Notes: generated by a model not told the origin, from the sequence alone. Shown: positions 1 to 7,786, counted from the stretch's first letter. The stretch: 40,632 bases of DNA from Streptococcus sp. WM07 (GCF_004570525.1 NZ_SPPZ01000005.1:1-40632); one strand, 5' to 3'. A program made the numbers and translations.

Positions 1-87
1 GATTTTCCTATGGTGTTGTGCATTCTTTTTATCTTTCAGAGCTTGCTTCAATTCGTTAATTTGATATTCATTTAGTTCGACTTTCAT
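1..87 (-). CDS. Partial transposase-like protein, N-terminal 29 residues
   Basis: A reading frame starts at ATG 87-85 and runs off the left edge of the window with no stop. It begins MKVELNEYQI and continues with a Lys/Gln-rich helix ending QHHRKI. This resembles the start of IS630-type helix-turn-helix transposases, where a short amphipathic helix precedes the HTH domain. The start lies in an AT-rich stretch with a TATAC/GTATA inverted repeat (about 95-110) that could be part of an insertion-sequence end. I see no clear Shine-Dalgarno. Only 29 residues are visible, so the family is a guess; it could also be an unrelated small DNA-binding protein. Confidence 0.4.
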   Translation of the reverse strand, partial: MKVELNEYQINELKQALKDKKNAQHHRKI

Positions 88-134
88 ACTTTATAGTATA
101 CAGCTATTTTTGTTTTTTGTTAAGTATAAGACCG

Positions 135-158
135 AAAAAAGAGCCCTTACGGACTCTA
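135..158 (-). terminator. Rho-independent terminator after the ccs4 operon
   Basis: On the minus strand AGAGTCC-GTAA-GGGCTCT forms a 7-bp stem (one G-U pair) followed by six T residues. It lies about 35 bp beyond the stop of the 49-residue gene and closes the leftward cls-ccs4 transcription. Confidence 0.75.
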
Positions 159-193
159 CTTATAGTGGAAACATAGAAATTTAAGAAAATATT

Positions 194-343
194 CTAAGGC
201 ATTTTCTGTGATTCTTGAATTTTTTTCATTTTTTCCAAAAGATTTGTCTTACTATTTTTCAACGCACCTTGTTTACGAGCGTTTTTCTCATGGAAGCGTC
301 GTACCTGGGCTTTCCCCTTATCATCTAGTTGATATTTTCCCAT
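194..343 (-). CDS. Small basic protein of unknown function, 49 aa
   Basis: The chosen start is ATG 343-341, four bases beyond the ccs4 stop (350-348). An A/G-rich stretch of ccs4's last codons can serve as ribosome binding site. A longer frame exists upstream but lies inside ccs4, so it is not used. The product begins MGKYQLDDKGKAQ, is rich in Lys/Arg with few hydrophobic residues, and ends QESQKMP. There is no signal peptide, membrane segment or Cys. It is probably a soluble, largely helical protein that may bind nucleic acid, but I do not recognise a family. The close spacing implies translational coupling with ccs4, and the terminator at 135-158 follows it. Confidence 0.6.
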   Translation of the reverse strand: MGKYQLDDKGKAQVRRFHEKNARKQGALKNSKTNLLEKMKKIQESQKMP

Positions 344-347
344 AATC

Positions 348-1877
348 TTACTTTCTTTCATAAAGCTTGAGAGTTTGAAGTTCTGTCTCCAACTCCGTGT
401 AAGTCGTTGCCAATTCCTTCTCCACATCTTCTAGGAGAGGTTGATTAGAATTCACTACCATATAACGCGGACGAACACTTTCTAAATCATTCGCCAAACG
501 TAGTTGATTTTCTGGTAAATATAAGTAATAGGCTGGACTGAGAAGAGCTGATGCTGACCATTTACCAGAGGCTTGGTACCAGTTAGCTCGACTATCCCAA
601 GCATAAATAATATCCGATCTGTTGGATTCTTGTTGTAAATAGGCTAACACATTTTGACGCTCTGCATTCAGTGCTCTCTCCCCAATCACTCTTACTCCTA
701 AAGGAAGAAAAACCAAAACAGCCCCTAACAGTAACGGTAGGTAAAACAGATTGGTCACATATCTCCGGAAAAGAGAAGTCTCCTTCCGCATCTTCTGATG
801 TCGACCATATTGAACACCACTCTGTATGCGATCAAAAATGAATACCTGTAGCAACCAGAAGTAAGGAATACCTGGCAATAATTGATGAAAAGCAAATTCC
901 CCCTGGGTGCTCGCAACAAGCCAGATCCCCAAACTTCCCAAGATTCCCAAGGGTAAGAAGAAAAGACCTTTCTCCGTACGAGGGGCTTGACTTAACCCAA
1001 TCAATCCCATAGGTAAACCGAGGCCTAGCACTACAAGGAAATAAAAGAGAGCCGGCTGTAATTGACTAAGCCCCTCAAACCGCAAGCTCTGCCACATATA
1101 AGAAGTCTGATTCAAGGCCTGGCCAAAGGTCCCATTCCAGACAGTGATGTAACCTAATGGATAAAATACAAGCGAAAAACCGATTAAAGCGGCTAATAAT
1201 TGTGACAGACCTCTAGCAGATTTTTTAGCTCGAAGATTACGATAGAAAAGATAGAGGAAATTAACCCCGTAAAAGAAGAGACCCGTAAAAGGATCAATCA
1301 TTACCACTACAGCAGCAAGTGCTCCATATTTAAAGAATCCCTTGTTTGCTTCTTCGTCCTGGCTCAAATCTAATAACAAATTACATGCAAGTAACAAAAA
1401 AGGAAGCGTAAAGAGAAGAGGATAGAGACCTCCAAACCCTAAAATGAGGATTAAAAAATAAAAGAAATGGGTCGATGCTCCAGCTACCTCTGCCTTGCCT
1501 GATAAGCGATGAGCCAAGGCAAAGGCCTTACGCCCACTCACATACAAAACAAGAAACTGGAGACCAATCAAAAGAATAGTTCCCTGGTAAGAGGAACCCA
1601 ACCAGATCAATCCATAAAATAAAATCCCAGCTGTACCATAAAAGTCCGCATAAGGCAGTTGCCCCTGCTGCAAGGCCCAAGCCGCATAAAGGATCTGTTC
1701 CTGTAGATTCGTTGCAACATTTATAAGAAAGGGATTCGCCACACTGAAAAAGGCCAGCAAAAAACTCCAAATCAAGGGGCTGACAAAGGGAAGGTGAATA
1801 TCTTCCTTCAAATCATCGTGTGAGATTCGATGTTTGGACCGACGTTCCCAACGAGATTTCGCATGTTGTTCCATCAT
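348..1877 (-). CDS. ccs4: Competence-associated polytopic membrane protein Ccs4
   Basis: The 509-residue product has a charged cytoplasmic N-terminus (about 30 residues) followed by roughly ten hydrophobic segments through residue 400 and a soluble, probably extracytoplasmic, C-terminal 110 residues. The motif NLQEQILYAAWAL near residue 58 and the Asp/Tyr-rich PYADFYG loop recall the first external loop of GT-C glycosyltransferases, so a lipid-linked sugar transferase role is possible. Pneumococcal Ccs4 sits next to cls and an folC-adjacent lipoprotein in the same order, which is the main reason for the name. Two ATG codons are in tandem (1877 and 1874) after AAAGGAGTG; I use the first. Its promoter is vegetative-looking and no CIN box is seen. 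The function is unproven. Confidence 0.75.
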   Translation of the reverse strand: MMEQHAKSRWERRSKHRISHDDLKEDIHLPFVSPLIWSFLLAFFSVANPFLINVATNLQEQILYAAWALQQGQLPYADFYGTAGILFYGLIWLGSSYQGTILLIGLQFLVLYVSGRKAFALAHRLSGKAEVAGASTHFFYFLILILGFGGLYPLLFTLPFLLLACNLLLDLSQDEEANKGFFKYGALAAVVVMIDPFTGLFFYGVNFLYLFYRNLRAKKSARGLSQLLAALIGFSLVFYPLGYITVWNGTFGQALNQTSYMWQSLRFEGLSQLQPALFYFLVVLGLGLPMGLIGLSQAPRTEKGLFFLPLGILGSLGIWLVASTQGEFAFHQLLPGIPYFWLLQVFIFDRIQSGVQYGRHQKMRKETSLFRRYVTNLFYLPLLLGAVLVFLPLGVRVIGERALNAERQNVLAYLQQESNRSDIIYAWDSRANWYQASGKWSASALLSPAYYLYLPENQLRLANDLESVRPRYMVVNSNQPLLEDVEKELATTYTELETELQTLKLYERK

Positions 1878-1904
1878 AGCACACTCCTTTTTTCATTCCT
1901 TTCT

Positions 1905-1933
1905 AGTATACCAAAAAAGAAGGGCACTCGGAA
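1905..1933 (-). promoter_or_regulatory. Likely ccs4 promoter (extended -10)
   Basis: The minus strand has TGGTATACT (-10 TATACT at 1910-1905 with an upstream TG) 17 bp downstream of a weak -35, TTCCGA (1933-1928). The -35 lies inside the cls terminator hairpin. It is about 28 bp from the ccs4 start. Confidence 0.45.
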
Positions 1934-1957
1934 CTTCCAATCAAAATTCCTTGCCCA
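1913..1957 (-). terminator. Terminator of cls
   Basis: The minus strand folds GGGCA-AGGAA...TTCC-GAG-TGCCC, with a two-part stem, followed by TTCTTTTTT. It sits in the 88-bp gap between cls and ccs4. Confidence 0.7.
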
Positions 1958-1965
1958 TCTTTTCA

Positions 1966-3492
1966 CTAGAGGAGTGGCGCAAAAATCTGGACCACTTCCT
2001 TAATCAAGCGCTGATACCAAACCGGTTTAAAGGTCTGATCCGTCACTTCAATAGATTGGTCAAAAATGGATTGAAAATCCTTGCCCATGTCTTCTAAACT
2101 ATTCGTTTTATACATGAGCACAGCATTTTCATAGTGATGGACTAGACTACGGTAATCAAAATTGATGGTTCCTACCACACCCAAGTGATCATCAACCAAA
2201 ACATTTTTCGAATGCACAAAGCCCGGTTCATATTCAAAAATACGAACGCCGGCACTCAATAAATCAAGATAGGCTCCACGAGTGACCAGCTGAATCACCT
2301 TTTTATCAGGGATATAAGGGGTCACGATACGAACATCCACTCCTCTTAAAGCTGCATTTTTGATATCCTCGGTCAAGTCATAATCCATGATCAGATAAGG
2401 GGTCGTGATATAAACATAATCTTGAGCCTGTGTAATTAAATTCTGATAAACCTTTTTCCCAACAGGATCTCTATACATAGGCTTTGGCCCAGAACCATAG
2501 GGAATGTAATAACCTTGCCCTTCTTTTTTTTCTTCCAAAAAGTGGTAACGATCAATCGCTTCCAACTGACCTTGGTTGATATACCAGTTAATCAAAAAGA
2601 GCCGAACAAGAGCCTGTACAGCTTGCCCTTCTAAACGAATACCACCGTCTTTCCAATGTCCAAAGCGTAAGCGTTGGTTAATGTACTCATCAGCTAAATT
2701 CACACCGCCAGTATACCCAACTTCTCCATCTATAACCAAAATTTTACGATGGTCGCGGTTATTATAAACAACGGTCATTCGTGGAACTACTTTGTTGAAG
2801 CGATGGGCTTCAATGCCCATCGCTCGTAATTGCCGAACATAATCTCCTGGCAGGGTAGCCATACAACCGATATCATCGTAAAGAAATTTAACCTCTACCC
2901 CTTGAGCTGCCTTACATTTAAGGATTTCCAATATTTGGTCCCACATCAAACCGGGCTCAACAATGTAATATTCCAAAAAGATGAATTTCTGGGCAGCTTC
3001 TAAGTCCTGTAAAAGCGAGTGGAAATACTCTTCCCCTAAAGCAAAATACTCTGATTGAGTTCCCGTATAGATAGCAGCATTCGTATCCGTTTTAAGCAGG
3101 GCTTGCATAATGCCAGCAACAGATTGATTGTCTTCCCGAATCTCCTCCAGCTTGGACTGAGAGGAAGGAACGAAAAAATCATATTTGCCAATAGCCTCCA
3201 ACTGTTGGATTTCTTTTTTGGAGAGCCGTCTTTCACCAAACATAATGTAAAGTAAAGGGCCTAAGACGGGTATCATGGCCACCAATAGCCAAGTCACCTT
3301 ACTATCCGGTGCCATATTTCGATTAAAGATTGAAATAACGGTGGCAAGCGTGATCAATACAATAAATCCTAACCAAACATAGGGAAACATGCTGCCAAAA
3401 TAAAAGAAGGCAGTAAAAACCAGAGTTAATTCTGCCAACATAATTGCAATACTAAAGCCATATTTCCACATGATTAATCGTAATTTACGCAC
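1966..3492 (-). CDS. cls: Cardiolipin synthase
   Basis: This 508-residue membrane enzyme of the phospholipase D superfamily condenses two phosphatidylglycerols to cardiolipin. Three N-terminal hydrophobic segments lie at about 12-32, 38-56 and 66-85. Two HKD motifs follow: H248-x-K250...D255 (HRKILVID) and H427-x-K429...D434 (HSKNVLVD). Length and layout are normal for bacterial Cls. I chose the GTG start at 3492-3490 because GAGGGA precedes it by six bases; an in-frame ATG seven codons later has no comparable site and would cut into the first hydrophobic stretch. It follows a small lipoprotein gene 15 bp upstream and is probably co-transcribed with it. Confidence 0.95.
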   Translation of the reverse strand: MRKLRLIMWKYGFSIAIMLAELTLVFTAFFYFGSMFPYVWLGFIVLITLATVISIFNRNMAPDSKVTWLLVAMIPVLGPLLYIMFGERRLSKKEIQQLEAIGKYDFFVPSSQSKLEEIREDNQSVAGIMQALLKTDTNAAIYTGTQSEYFALGEEYFHSLLQDLEAAQKFIFLEYYIVEPGLMWDQILEILKCKAAQGVEVKFLYDDIGCMATLPGDYVRQLRAMGIEAHRFNKVVPRMTVVYNNRDHRKILVIDGEVGYTGGVNLADEYINQRLRFGHWKDGGIRLEGQAVQALVRLFLINWYINQGQLEAIDRYHFLEEKKEGQGYYIPYGSGPKPMYRDPVGKKVYQNLITQAQDYVYITTPYLIMDYDLTEDIKNAALRGVDVRIVTPYIPDKKVIQLVTRGAYLDLLSAGVRIFEYEPGFVHSKNVLVDDHLGVVGTINFDYRSLVHHYENAVLMYKTNSLEDMGKDFQSIFDQSIEVTDQTFKPVWYQRLIKEVVQIFAPLL

Positions 3493-3507
3493 AGTTTTCC
3501 CTCTTAC

Positions 3508-3894
3508 TTATCCAGTTCGTTTAAAAACCTTCTCAGGCTCCAACTCTCCGTCATAATCGTATTCAGTATCTGTAATATATAATTGGTGATTCTCCACACG
3601 ATAGAGCATATATTCCTCGTCAACCATCATACCTTCCGAATCAATAATTTCCACATGTTGAACAATTTTATTGCCATTCATATCATCTGAGATTAAGGTC
3701 CCTTGCCCATCTTTCATGGTCAAGTGATAATTTTCTTCCTCAGCTGATGACATATAAGTACCATCTAAATTCTCTGGAATCGCTAAAACTGTTTCTTCTT
3801 CTACAGGTTGCTCTTGCTTCGATTTTGTCGAGCAGGCTGTCAATCCTAGGGCAAGAAGTAAAACCATCCCTATGGTCAGCCATTTCTTGGACAT
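3508..3894 (-). CDS. Small lipoprotein of unknown function
   Basis: The product has 128 residues with a lipoprotein signal peptide: MSKKW, a hydrophobic core, and the lipobox LTAC with C21 as the lipidated Cys. The mature part is acidic and rich in Glu/Asp and Tyr, with a pattern of short beta strands (GTYMSSAEEENYHLTM, then MLYRVENHQLYI). That suggests a small beta-sandwich anchored on the outer face of the membrane. ATG 3894 follows AGGAG by seven bases. It lies between folC and cls in the same orientation, as in the pneumococcal folC-lipoprotein-cls-ccs4 order. No enzymatic motif is visible. Confidence 0.8.
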   Translation of the reverse strand: MSKKWLTIGMVLLLALGLTACSTKSKQEQPVEEETVLAIPENLDGTYMSSAEEENYHLTMKDGQGTLISDDMNGNKIVQHVEIIDSEGMMVDEEYMLYRVENHQLYITDTEYDYDGELEPEKVFKRTG

Positions 3895-3925
3895 TTTGCT
3901 ACTCCTAAACTACTTTTTCCCATCT

Positions 3926-3954
3926 AGTATACACCATTTTTATCAAAATGTTAG
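3926..3954 (-). promoter_or_regulatory. Possible promoter for the lipoprotein-cls unit
   Basis: There is a good -10, TATACT (3931-3926), in the 65-bp gap after folC, but the hexamer at -35 spacing (TAACAT) is poor. No terminator separates folC from this gene, so read-through is also possible. Confidence 0.3.
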
Positions 3955-3959
3955 GTTTT

Positions 3960-5174
3960 TTACTCACTTATCCAACCTTTTCGCACCTGACCGACAAAAT
4001 GTAATGAACCTGTAATGAAAATCGGACGTTTTTTCTCATTTCGAATAAAAGAGACCAAATCCCTGTCCAGACGCTCTAACCCCAAGGATGTTCCATCCTC
4101 TAATCCACCCTCAAACGGCACTAGATAAAATTCGGCTTGTGGCAAGTGTTCCCGTAAATAGACCAGCATATCTGTATAATTTTTTCTCGGTAAAAAACCT
4201 AAAAGAAAAATCGGCGCTTCCCACACATGGCTCTCAACAAACTGGAGTAAACGCTCCATGGCAGGTACATTATGAGCCCCATCCAAATAAACCCCTGCCT
4301 CAAGTTCTTCCAGGCGACCAGGCCAGTTCACGCGCCCCAGCGAAACCCGCATCTGAGCCTGGTCAAGCTCTAATCCCTTGATATCAGCCCAACAAAATAC
4401 TGCCATCAAGGCTAAAGCTGCATTTTCCTGTTGGAAGGCTCCCAAAAGACCCAGTTGCAACCCCTCCAAACAAATATCACCCGCCAAAAAAAACTGATCC
4501 TGCCAGACAAAATCTCGACCATACTGATAAATAGGATTCCCATACAGACTGGCCTCCTCCTCAAAAATAGGAAGTAAACTTGCGGACACAGGCCCCAAAA
4601 GTAGACGTTGGGTACGATTGATAATACCAGCTTTCTCCCTAGCAATAGCTTCCAGGCTATTCCCCAAAACCTCTTGATGATCCAAACCAATTGAGGTGAT
4701 CAGTGCCAAATCGCTTTCCACTAGATTGGTAACATCCTGACGTCCACCAATCCCCACCTCCAGCAGTGCAACATCCACCGCTTCTCTGGAAAAATACATA
4801 AAAGCCACACAAGTCCACAGTTCAAAATAGGATAAGGGGCCGGCATCCATTTGAGCCTCTACCGTCTGAATTTGCTGCACAATTTCCCATAAACTCGCCA
4901 AGGGAATCAAAGTTCCATTTAGACGAACCCGCTCCCGCATATCCTCTAAATGAGGGGACGTAAAAGCTCCAACTTTCAATCCTTGATCTTGAAGCAACTG
5001 ACTCAAAAACGCCTGAGTCGAGCCCTTGCCATTCGTTCCTCCAATTTGAATACTGGCAAAATCCCGCTCAGGATGCCCCAGTAAGTCCAGTGCTTGTAAA
5101 AATCGCTCCTGTCCTTTGGGGAAATTTAAACCGATACGGCTCTCAAACCACGCTTCTAATTCCTTCTGATTCAT
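3960..5174 (-). CDS. folC: Folylpolyglutamate synthase / dihydrofolate synthase
   Basis: This 404-residue Mur-ligase-family enzyme adds glutamate to folates in the cytosol. It has the ATP loop GGTNGKGS at residues 45-52, FTSPHLEDMRERVRLNG at about 75-91 (substrate loop), EVGIGGRQDVTN and the downstream HQEVLG. The C-terminal Mur-ligase domain carries LDGAHNVPAM. Length is at the short end of the family (about 400-440) but no core motif is missing. ATG 5174 is preceded by GGAGGA at five bases. The stop falls 65 bp before the lipoprotein gene. The upstream 250-bp gap has tandem terminators of the neighbouring operon, so it must have its own promoter, which I could not place convincingly. Confidence 0.93.
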   Translation of the reverse strand: MNQKELEAWFESRIGLNFPKGQERFLQALDLLGHPERDFASIQIGGTNGKGSTQAFLSQLLQDQGLKVGAFTSPHLEDMRERVRLNGTLIPLASLWEIVQQIQTVEAQMDAGPLSYFELWTCVAFMYFSREAVDVALLEVGIGGRQDVTNLVESDLALITSIGLDHQEVLGNSLEAIAREKAGIINRTQRLLLGPVSASLLPIFEEEASLYGNPIYQYGRDFVWQDQFFLAGDICLEGLQLGLLGAFQQENAALALMAVFCWADIKGLELDQAQMRVSLGRVNWPGRLEELEAGVYLDGAHNVPAMERLLQFVESHVWEAPIFLLGFLPRKNYTDMLVYLREHLPQAEFYLVPFEGGLEDGTSLGLERLDRDLVSFIRNEKKRPIFITGSLHFVGQVRKGWISE

Positions 5175-5320
5175 TGTTCCTCCACTATCCTAAACCGAAT
5201 AAAAAAAGAAAAAGCCCCGGCACATACCATCAGTACCCGCCTTGACTTCCTCCTTATTTAACTATTTTCTAACGACAACTCTGAAAGCTAACAGCCCATT
5301 TCAATTCGGGCAGGAGCCAC

Positions 5321-5427
5321 TGGACCTAGCTGAGTCTCTATTTCTCGTCAGCTGCTAAAAAGGTCCACTGGACCTAGCCGAGTCTCTATTTCTCGTCAGC
5401 TGCTAAAAAGGTCCACTGGACCTTTTT
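5321..5427. repeat. Tandem 48-bp duplication carrying terminator hairpins
   Basis: Two adjacent 48-bp copies (5321-5368 and 5369-5416) differ at one base (GCTGAG versus GCCGAG), and the first bases of a third copy follow (5417-5422). Each unit is itself a nested inverted repeat: GGACC and AGCTGA pair with TCAGCT and GGTCC. Each copy junction creates a GGTCC-act-GGACC hairpin next to five A/T pairs, so the duplication multiplies terminators. The rest of the 251-bp gap (5175-5320) has no gene that I can support. Confidence 0.9.
5405..5427 (-). terminator. Terminator of ireB-ruvX-DUF1292
   Basis: A perfect hairpin, AAAAAGGTCC-ACT-GGACCTTTTT, overlaps the stop codon of the DUF1292 gene (5428-5426). 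It is symmetrical, so it can act in both directions. A second copy of the hairpin occurs 48 bp further on (5357-5374). Confidence 0.85.
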
Positions 5428-5728
5428 ACTCCTCTGTCATGAAACTGTTAAAGACTTCTTCAATCATGTCCCATTCTGCGTTTGAGTCTTCTGGGATTGG
5501 TTGGAGATCGCCTTCTGTACCGTCTTCATTTTCAGTGTATGAATAGGCTTGGATTTCGATTTGACCTTCTTCATCTTCTTCTGCACCGACAGGCATTAAT
5601 AGAACATAGTTCTTTCCAAATTCTTCGCGTCCGTCAATGGTCAAGATAATCTCAAACAAGCTCTCATTCCCAGCATCATCTACCAGGGTAATAACATCGC
5701 GTTCGTGTTCTTCATGTGAATGTGACAT
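5426..5728 (-). CDS. DUF1292 (YrzB-like) protein
   Basis: This 100-residue, very acidic cytosolic protein of unknown role starts with the His/Glu-rich [11 protein letters not shown], then [20 protein letters not shown], a central beta-rich core with [15 protein letters not shown], and the acidic C-terminus [11 protein letters not shown]. This is the typical DUF1292 pattern. It is the third gene of the conserved Firmicute trio ireB-ruvX-DUF1292, nine bases after the ruvX stop, with AGGAGG just before ATG 5728. The stop codon lies in the terminator stem. No catalytic residues can be named. Confidence 0.9.
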   Translation of the reverse strand: MSHSHEEHERDVITLVDDAGNESLFEIILTIDGREEFGKNYVLLMPVGAEEDEEGQIEIQAYSYTENEDGTEGDLQPIPEDSNAEWDMIEEVFNSFMTEE

Positions 5729-5737
5729 GGTTTCCTC

Positions 5738-6157
5738 CTAAAAATGGCGGTCTAAGTAATTTTGCAAAATCAATTGAGCCGCTAATTTATCAATAACTTT
5801 CTTACGTTTGGAACGACTGACATCCGCCTGCTCAATCAACATACGTTCTGCCGCAACAGTTGTTAAACGTTCATCCTGATAGGCGACAGGCTTGCCAAAC
5901 TCCGACTCTAATTTTGCCCCGTAAGCTTGACTCGCTTCAACGCGAGGTCCGCTCGTATTATTCATATTTTTGGGTAGACCAATCACAAATTGGTCTACTT
6001 TATATTCTTGGACAAGTTGAGAGAGGCGTTCAAAACCAAACTCACCTTTTTCTTCATCAATGGGAATGATCTCTAATCCCTGAGCGGTAAAGCCCAAGGG
6101 ATCTGAGATAGCGACTCCAACCGTTTTGGAGCCTACATCAAGGCCCATAATTCTCAT
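5738..6157 (-). CDS. ruvX: RuvX/YqgF family putative nuclease (pre-16S rRNA processing)
   Basis: The 139-residue RNase H-fold protein has [16 protein letters not shown] at the start (active-site Asp7), [14 protein letters not shown] in the middle, YQDERLTT and the C-terminal [14 protein letters not shown]. These supply the acidic residues of the YqgF active site. The family is annotated as a Holliday junction resolvase, but in bacteria the demonstrated role is trimming of the 16S rRNA 5' end. ATG 6157 overlaps the ireB stop (ATGA), so translation is coupled. Full length, with nothing unusual. Confidence 0.93.
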   Translation of the reverse strand: MRIMGLDVGSKTVGVAISDPLGFTAQGLEIIPIDEEKGEFGFERLSQLVQEYKVDQFVIGLPKNMNNTSGPRVEASQAYGAKLESEFGKPVAYQDERLTTVAAERMLIEQADVSRSKRKKVIDKLAAQLILQNYLDRHF

Positions 6158-6423
6158 TCGAAATCGACTCCTTGTCCTTTCAAGTAATAGCGGACCAGTT
6201 CTTCAACAATCTCGTCGCGTTCGTATTTACGGATTTGATTGCGAGCATCATTGTAACGGGGCACATAAGCTGGGTCCCCGCTTAGAACATACCCAACGAT
6301 TTGGTTGATGGGATTGTAGCCTTTTTCGCTTAGGGACGTGTAAACATGGGTCAAAGTCTCGCTGATTTCCTTTTTATTCGAATCATCAAGATTAAAACGG
6401 ACTGTTTCATCTGTAAAACTCAC
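6154..6423 (-). CDS. ireB: IreB family regulator (DUF965)
   Basis: The 89-residue product matches the IreB family: [14 protein letters not shown] at the N-terminus, [38 protein letters not shown] and a C-terminal [11 protein letters not shown]. In Enterococcus, IreB is phosphorylated by the PASTA kinase on N-terminal threonines and dampens intrinsic cephalosporin resistance; Thr4 and Thr7 are both present here. The start is GTG 6423, seven bases after GAAGGTG; no ATG fits. It is the first gene of the ireB-ruvX-DUF1292 operon, under the strong promoter at 6457-6485. Confidence 0.93.
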   Translation of the reverse strand: MSFTDETVRFNLDDSNKKEISETLTHVYTSLSEKGYNPINQIVGYVLSGDPAYVPRYNDARNQIRKYERDEIVEELVRYYLKGQGVDFE

Positions 6424-6456
6424 TATTACACCTTCTTTCTCATCTAGTATTTCCTC

Positions 6457-6485
6457 ATTATATCATACTCAAAGAGGGAACACAA
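6457..6485 (-). promoter_or_regulatory. Promoter of the ireB operon
   Basis: On the minus strand TTGTGT (6485-6480), a 17-bp spacer, and TATAAT (6462-6457) preceded by TGA make an extended -10. It ends 34 bp before the GTG start. The -35 abuts the end of the upstream lipoprotein gene, and no terminator is seen between them. Confidence 0.75.
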
Positions 6486-6492
6486 TCAAAGC

Positions 6493-7071
6493 TTAGGGAG
6501 CGTCGGTTACAACAGCTCCATTGGATTGGCGAATTTCCAAGAATTTACTTGGTTTCACCTCACTCATCTCAATAATCCCACTTCCTTGGAAATATGTGTT
6601 GTTTCGAATTCCTTCCAAGTCTAAATCTTGGAAATTATAAGTTGATAAATTCTTCAAGCGTTGATCTTCAAGAATCTCTATAGTACTGGTAAATCCTCGG
6701 ACAGCTGTAGCCGATTTATATTTCTCATCTTCTTCCAAACTTGTTTTCAGACGATTGTTGGTTTCTTCTACCCCAACTTCTTCGACAGACTGTTTTAGTT
6801 CATCGGTTAGTGGACTAATAACTTCGACTTCAAAGGTTAGATACTGATCTCCTTGGTAAGTTAAGGTTTGGACTGTCGTAGTGCCATCCTCAGCTGTTGG
6901 GAATTCCAAACGTTTTTTCTGAACAGCATTCTCATCAACTTTCTCAGTTAGAATGGGAAGGGTCGACGTAATTTTCACCGTTTCCTCTCCGGGCTTACTG
7001 GCTTTTTTAGCTTGGCCACACCCAGCTAGCACCAACAAACTAGCCGTAGCTGTTATTAAAAGTTTTTTCAT
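6493..7071 (-). CDS. Lipoprotein of unknown function
   Basis: The product has 192 residues. The signal peptide MKKLLITATASLLVLAGC ends in the lipobox LAGC, with lipidated C18. The mature domain has one long region of alternating strands and a Glu-rich helix (LKQSVEEVGVEETNNRL), and ends EIRQSNGAVVTDAP. The YQGDQYLTFEVEV stretch followed by a helix and GFTSTIEI recalls YehR-type (DUF1307) lipoproteins, but the match is weak and I do not assign it. ATG 7071 is preceded by GAGGAGA. It has its own promoter and lies between spxA2 and ireB, as a lipoprotein gene does in other streptococci. Probably surface-anchored; the substrate is unknown. Confidence 0.8.
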   Translation of the reverse strand: MKKLLITATASLLVLAGCGQAKKASKPGEETVKITSTLPILTEKVDENAVQKKRLEFPTAEDGTTTVQTLTYQGDQYLTFEVEVISPLTDELKQSVEEVGVEETNNRLKTSLEEDEKYKSATAVRGFTSTIEILEDQRLKNLSTYNFQDLDLEGIRNNTYFQGSGIIEMSEVKPSKFLEIRQSNGAVVTDAP

Positions 7072-7095
7072 GATTTGAGTCTCCTCTCAGCCTCT

Positions 7096-7124
7096 ATTTT
7101 ATCATACTGTCTTTCTACTGACAA
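7096..7124 (-). promoter_or_regulatory. Promoter of the lipoprotein gene
   Basis: TTGTCA (7124-7119), a 17-bp spacer, and TAAAAT (7101-7096) with an upstream TG form a near-consensus site. The -35 touches the T-tract of the spxA2 terminator, so the two units are packed end to end. Confidence 0.85.
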
Positions 7125-7154
7125 AAAAGCTGGTGCGAAACAGCACCAGCTTTT
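7125..7154 (-). terminator. Terminator of spxA2
   Basis: A 12-bp perfect stem, AAAAGCTGGTGC with GCACCAGCTTTT and a six-base loop, is followed by T residues on the minus strand. It lies just beyond the spxA2 stop. Confidence 0.9.
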
Positions 7155-7159
7155 GGGAA

Positions 7160-7558
7160 TTAAAGAGCCGCACGCAAACGGGCTTCTGCATTCTCCACAT
7201 TACGAACCGATCGTGGAAGAAAAGCTCGGATATCATCCTCTTTGTAGCCTACTTGAAGACGTTTGTTATCTAGCATAATGGGACTCTTCAAAATCCGTGG
7301 ATTCTCCAAAATAATATCTACGACTTCGCTAAGTGGTAGCTCGTCTAAATCAATCCCTAGGCTCTTGGCATAGCGATTTTTAGAAGAGACAATGCTAGCA
7401 ATACCGTTATCGGTCTTAGCGAGAATTGCCATAAGCTCTTCCCTTGTGATACCATCTTTTCCAATATTGTTTTCTTTATAGCTTAGTTGATGTTGAGTTA
7501 ACCAGGTTTTTGCTTTTTTACAGCTTGTGCAACTTGAAACTGTGTAAATTTTGATCAT
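7160..7558 (-). CDS. spxA2: Spx-family transcriptional regulator (SpxA2 type)
   Basis: This 132-residue ArsC-fold protein binds the RNA polymerase alpha C-terminal domain and reprogrammes transcription in thiol and envelope stress. The redox switch C10-T-S-C13 is present (YTVSSCTSCKKAK), as are NGIASIVSSKNRYAKSLG and the conserved C-terminal GYKEDDIRAFLPRS. The N-terminus MIKIYTVSSC is typical of the second streptococcal paralogue (SpxA2), whereas SpxA1 begins differently. ATG 7558 has AAAGGAGG eight bases upstream. It is monocistronic, with its own terminator and a 228-bp upstream region containing an inverted repeat just above the promoter. Confidence 0.9.
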   Translation of the reverse strand: MIKIYTVSSCTSCKKAKTWLTQHQLSYKENNIGKDGITREELMAILAKTDNGIASIVSSKNRYAKSLGIDLDELPLSEVVDIILENPRILKSPIMLDNKRLQVGYKEDDIRAFLPRSVRNVENAEARLRAAL

Positions 7559-7588
7559 ACAAAATCCTCCTTTCGCTACACTACTGTT

Positions 7589-7632
7589 AGTTTAACGAAT
7601 TTTGGGCAATAGGCCATCGGTCCCTAGACCGA
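7589..7632 (-). promoter_or_regulatory. spxA2 promoter with upstream inverted repeat
   Basis: A -10, TAAACT (7594-7589), lies 31 bp before the start; the -35 position (7617-7612) is poor (ATGGCC). Directly above it is the perfect inverted repeat TCGGTC-CCTA-GACCGA (7617-7632). A weak -35 with a palindrome immediately upstream is the classic layout for an activator such as a response regulator. The binding factor is not identified. The rest of the 228-bp gap back to recA shows no gene. Confidence 0.45.
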
Positions 7633-7786
7633 CTTTTCACACTCATAACTGTCAAAATCTGACTTTATCAATCCCCTAGCAGGAATTTTAGTTCTAAAAG
7701 CAGCATATTCAACGGTGCCCCAAGCCTTTCAGACCAGTCCTGTTTGAAATTTTACGTGTATTCTGATTTTCCAATTAGATAGACAT

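Noticed and set aside
4040-4047. TTCGAATA, a relaxed CIN-box match
   Set aside because: It is in the folC coding sequence and points away from any start; expected by chance.
5175-5260. Possible folate riboswitch upstream of folC
   Set aside because: The region has GC-rich bits and a T-tract but no match to the tetrahydrofolate riboswitch core and no stable stem.
6375-6382. TTCGAATA on the minus strand inside ireB
   Set aside because: Inside coding sequence with no following gene start at a suitable distance.
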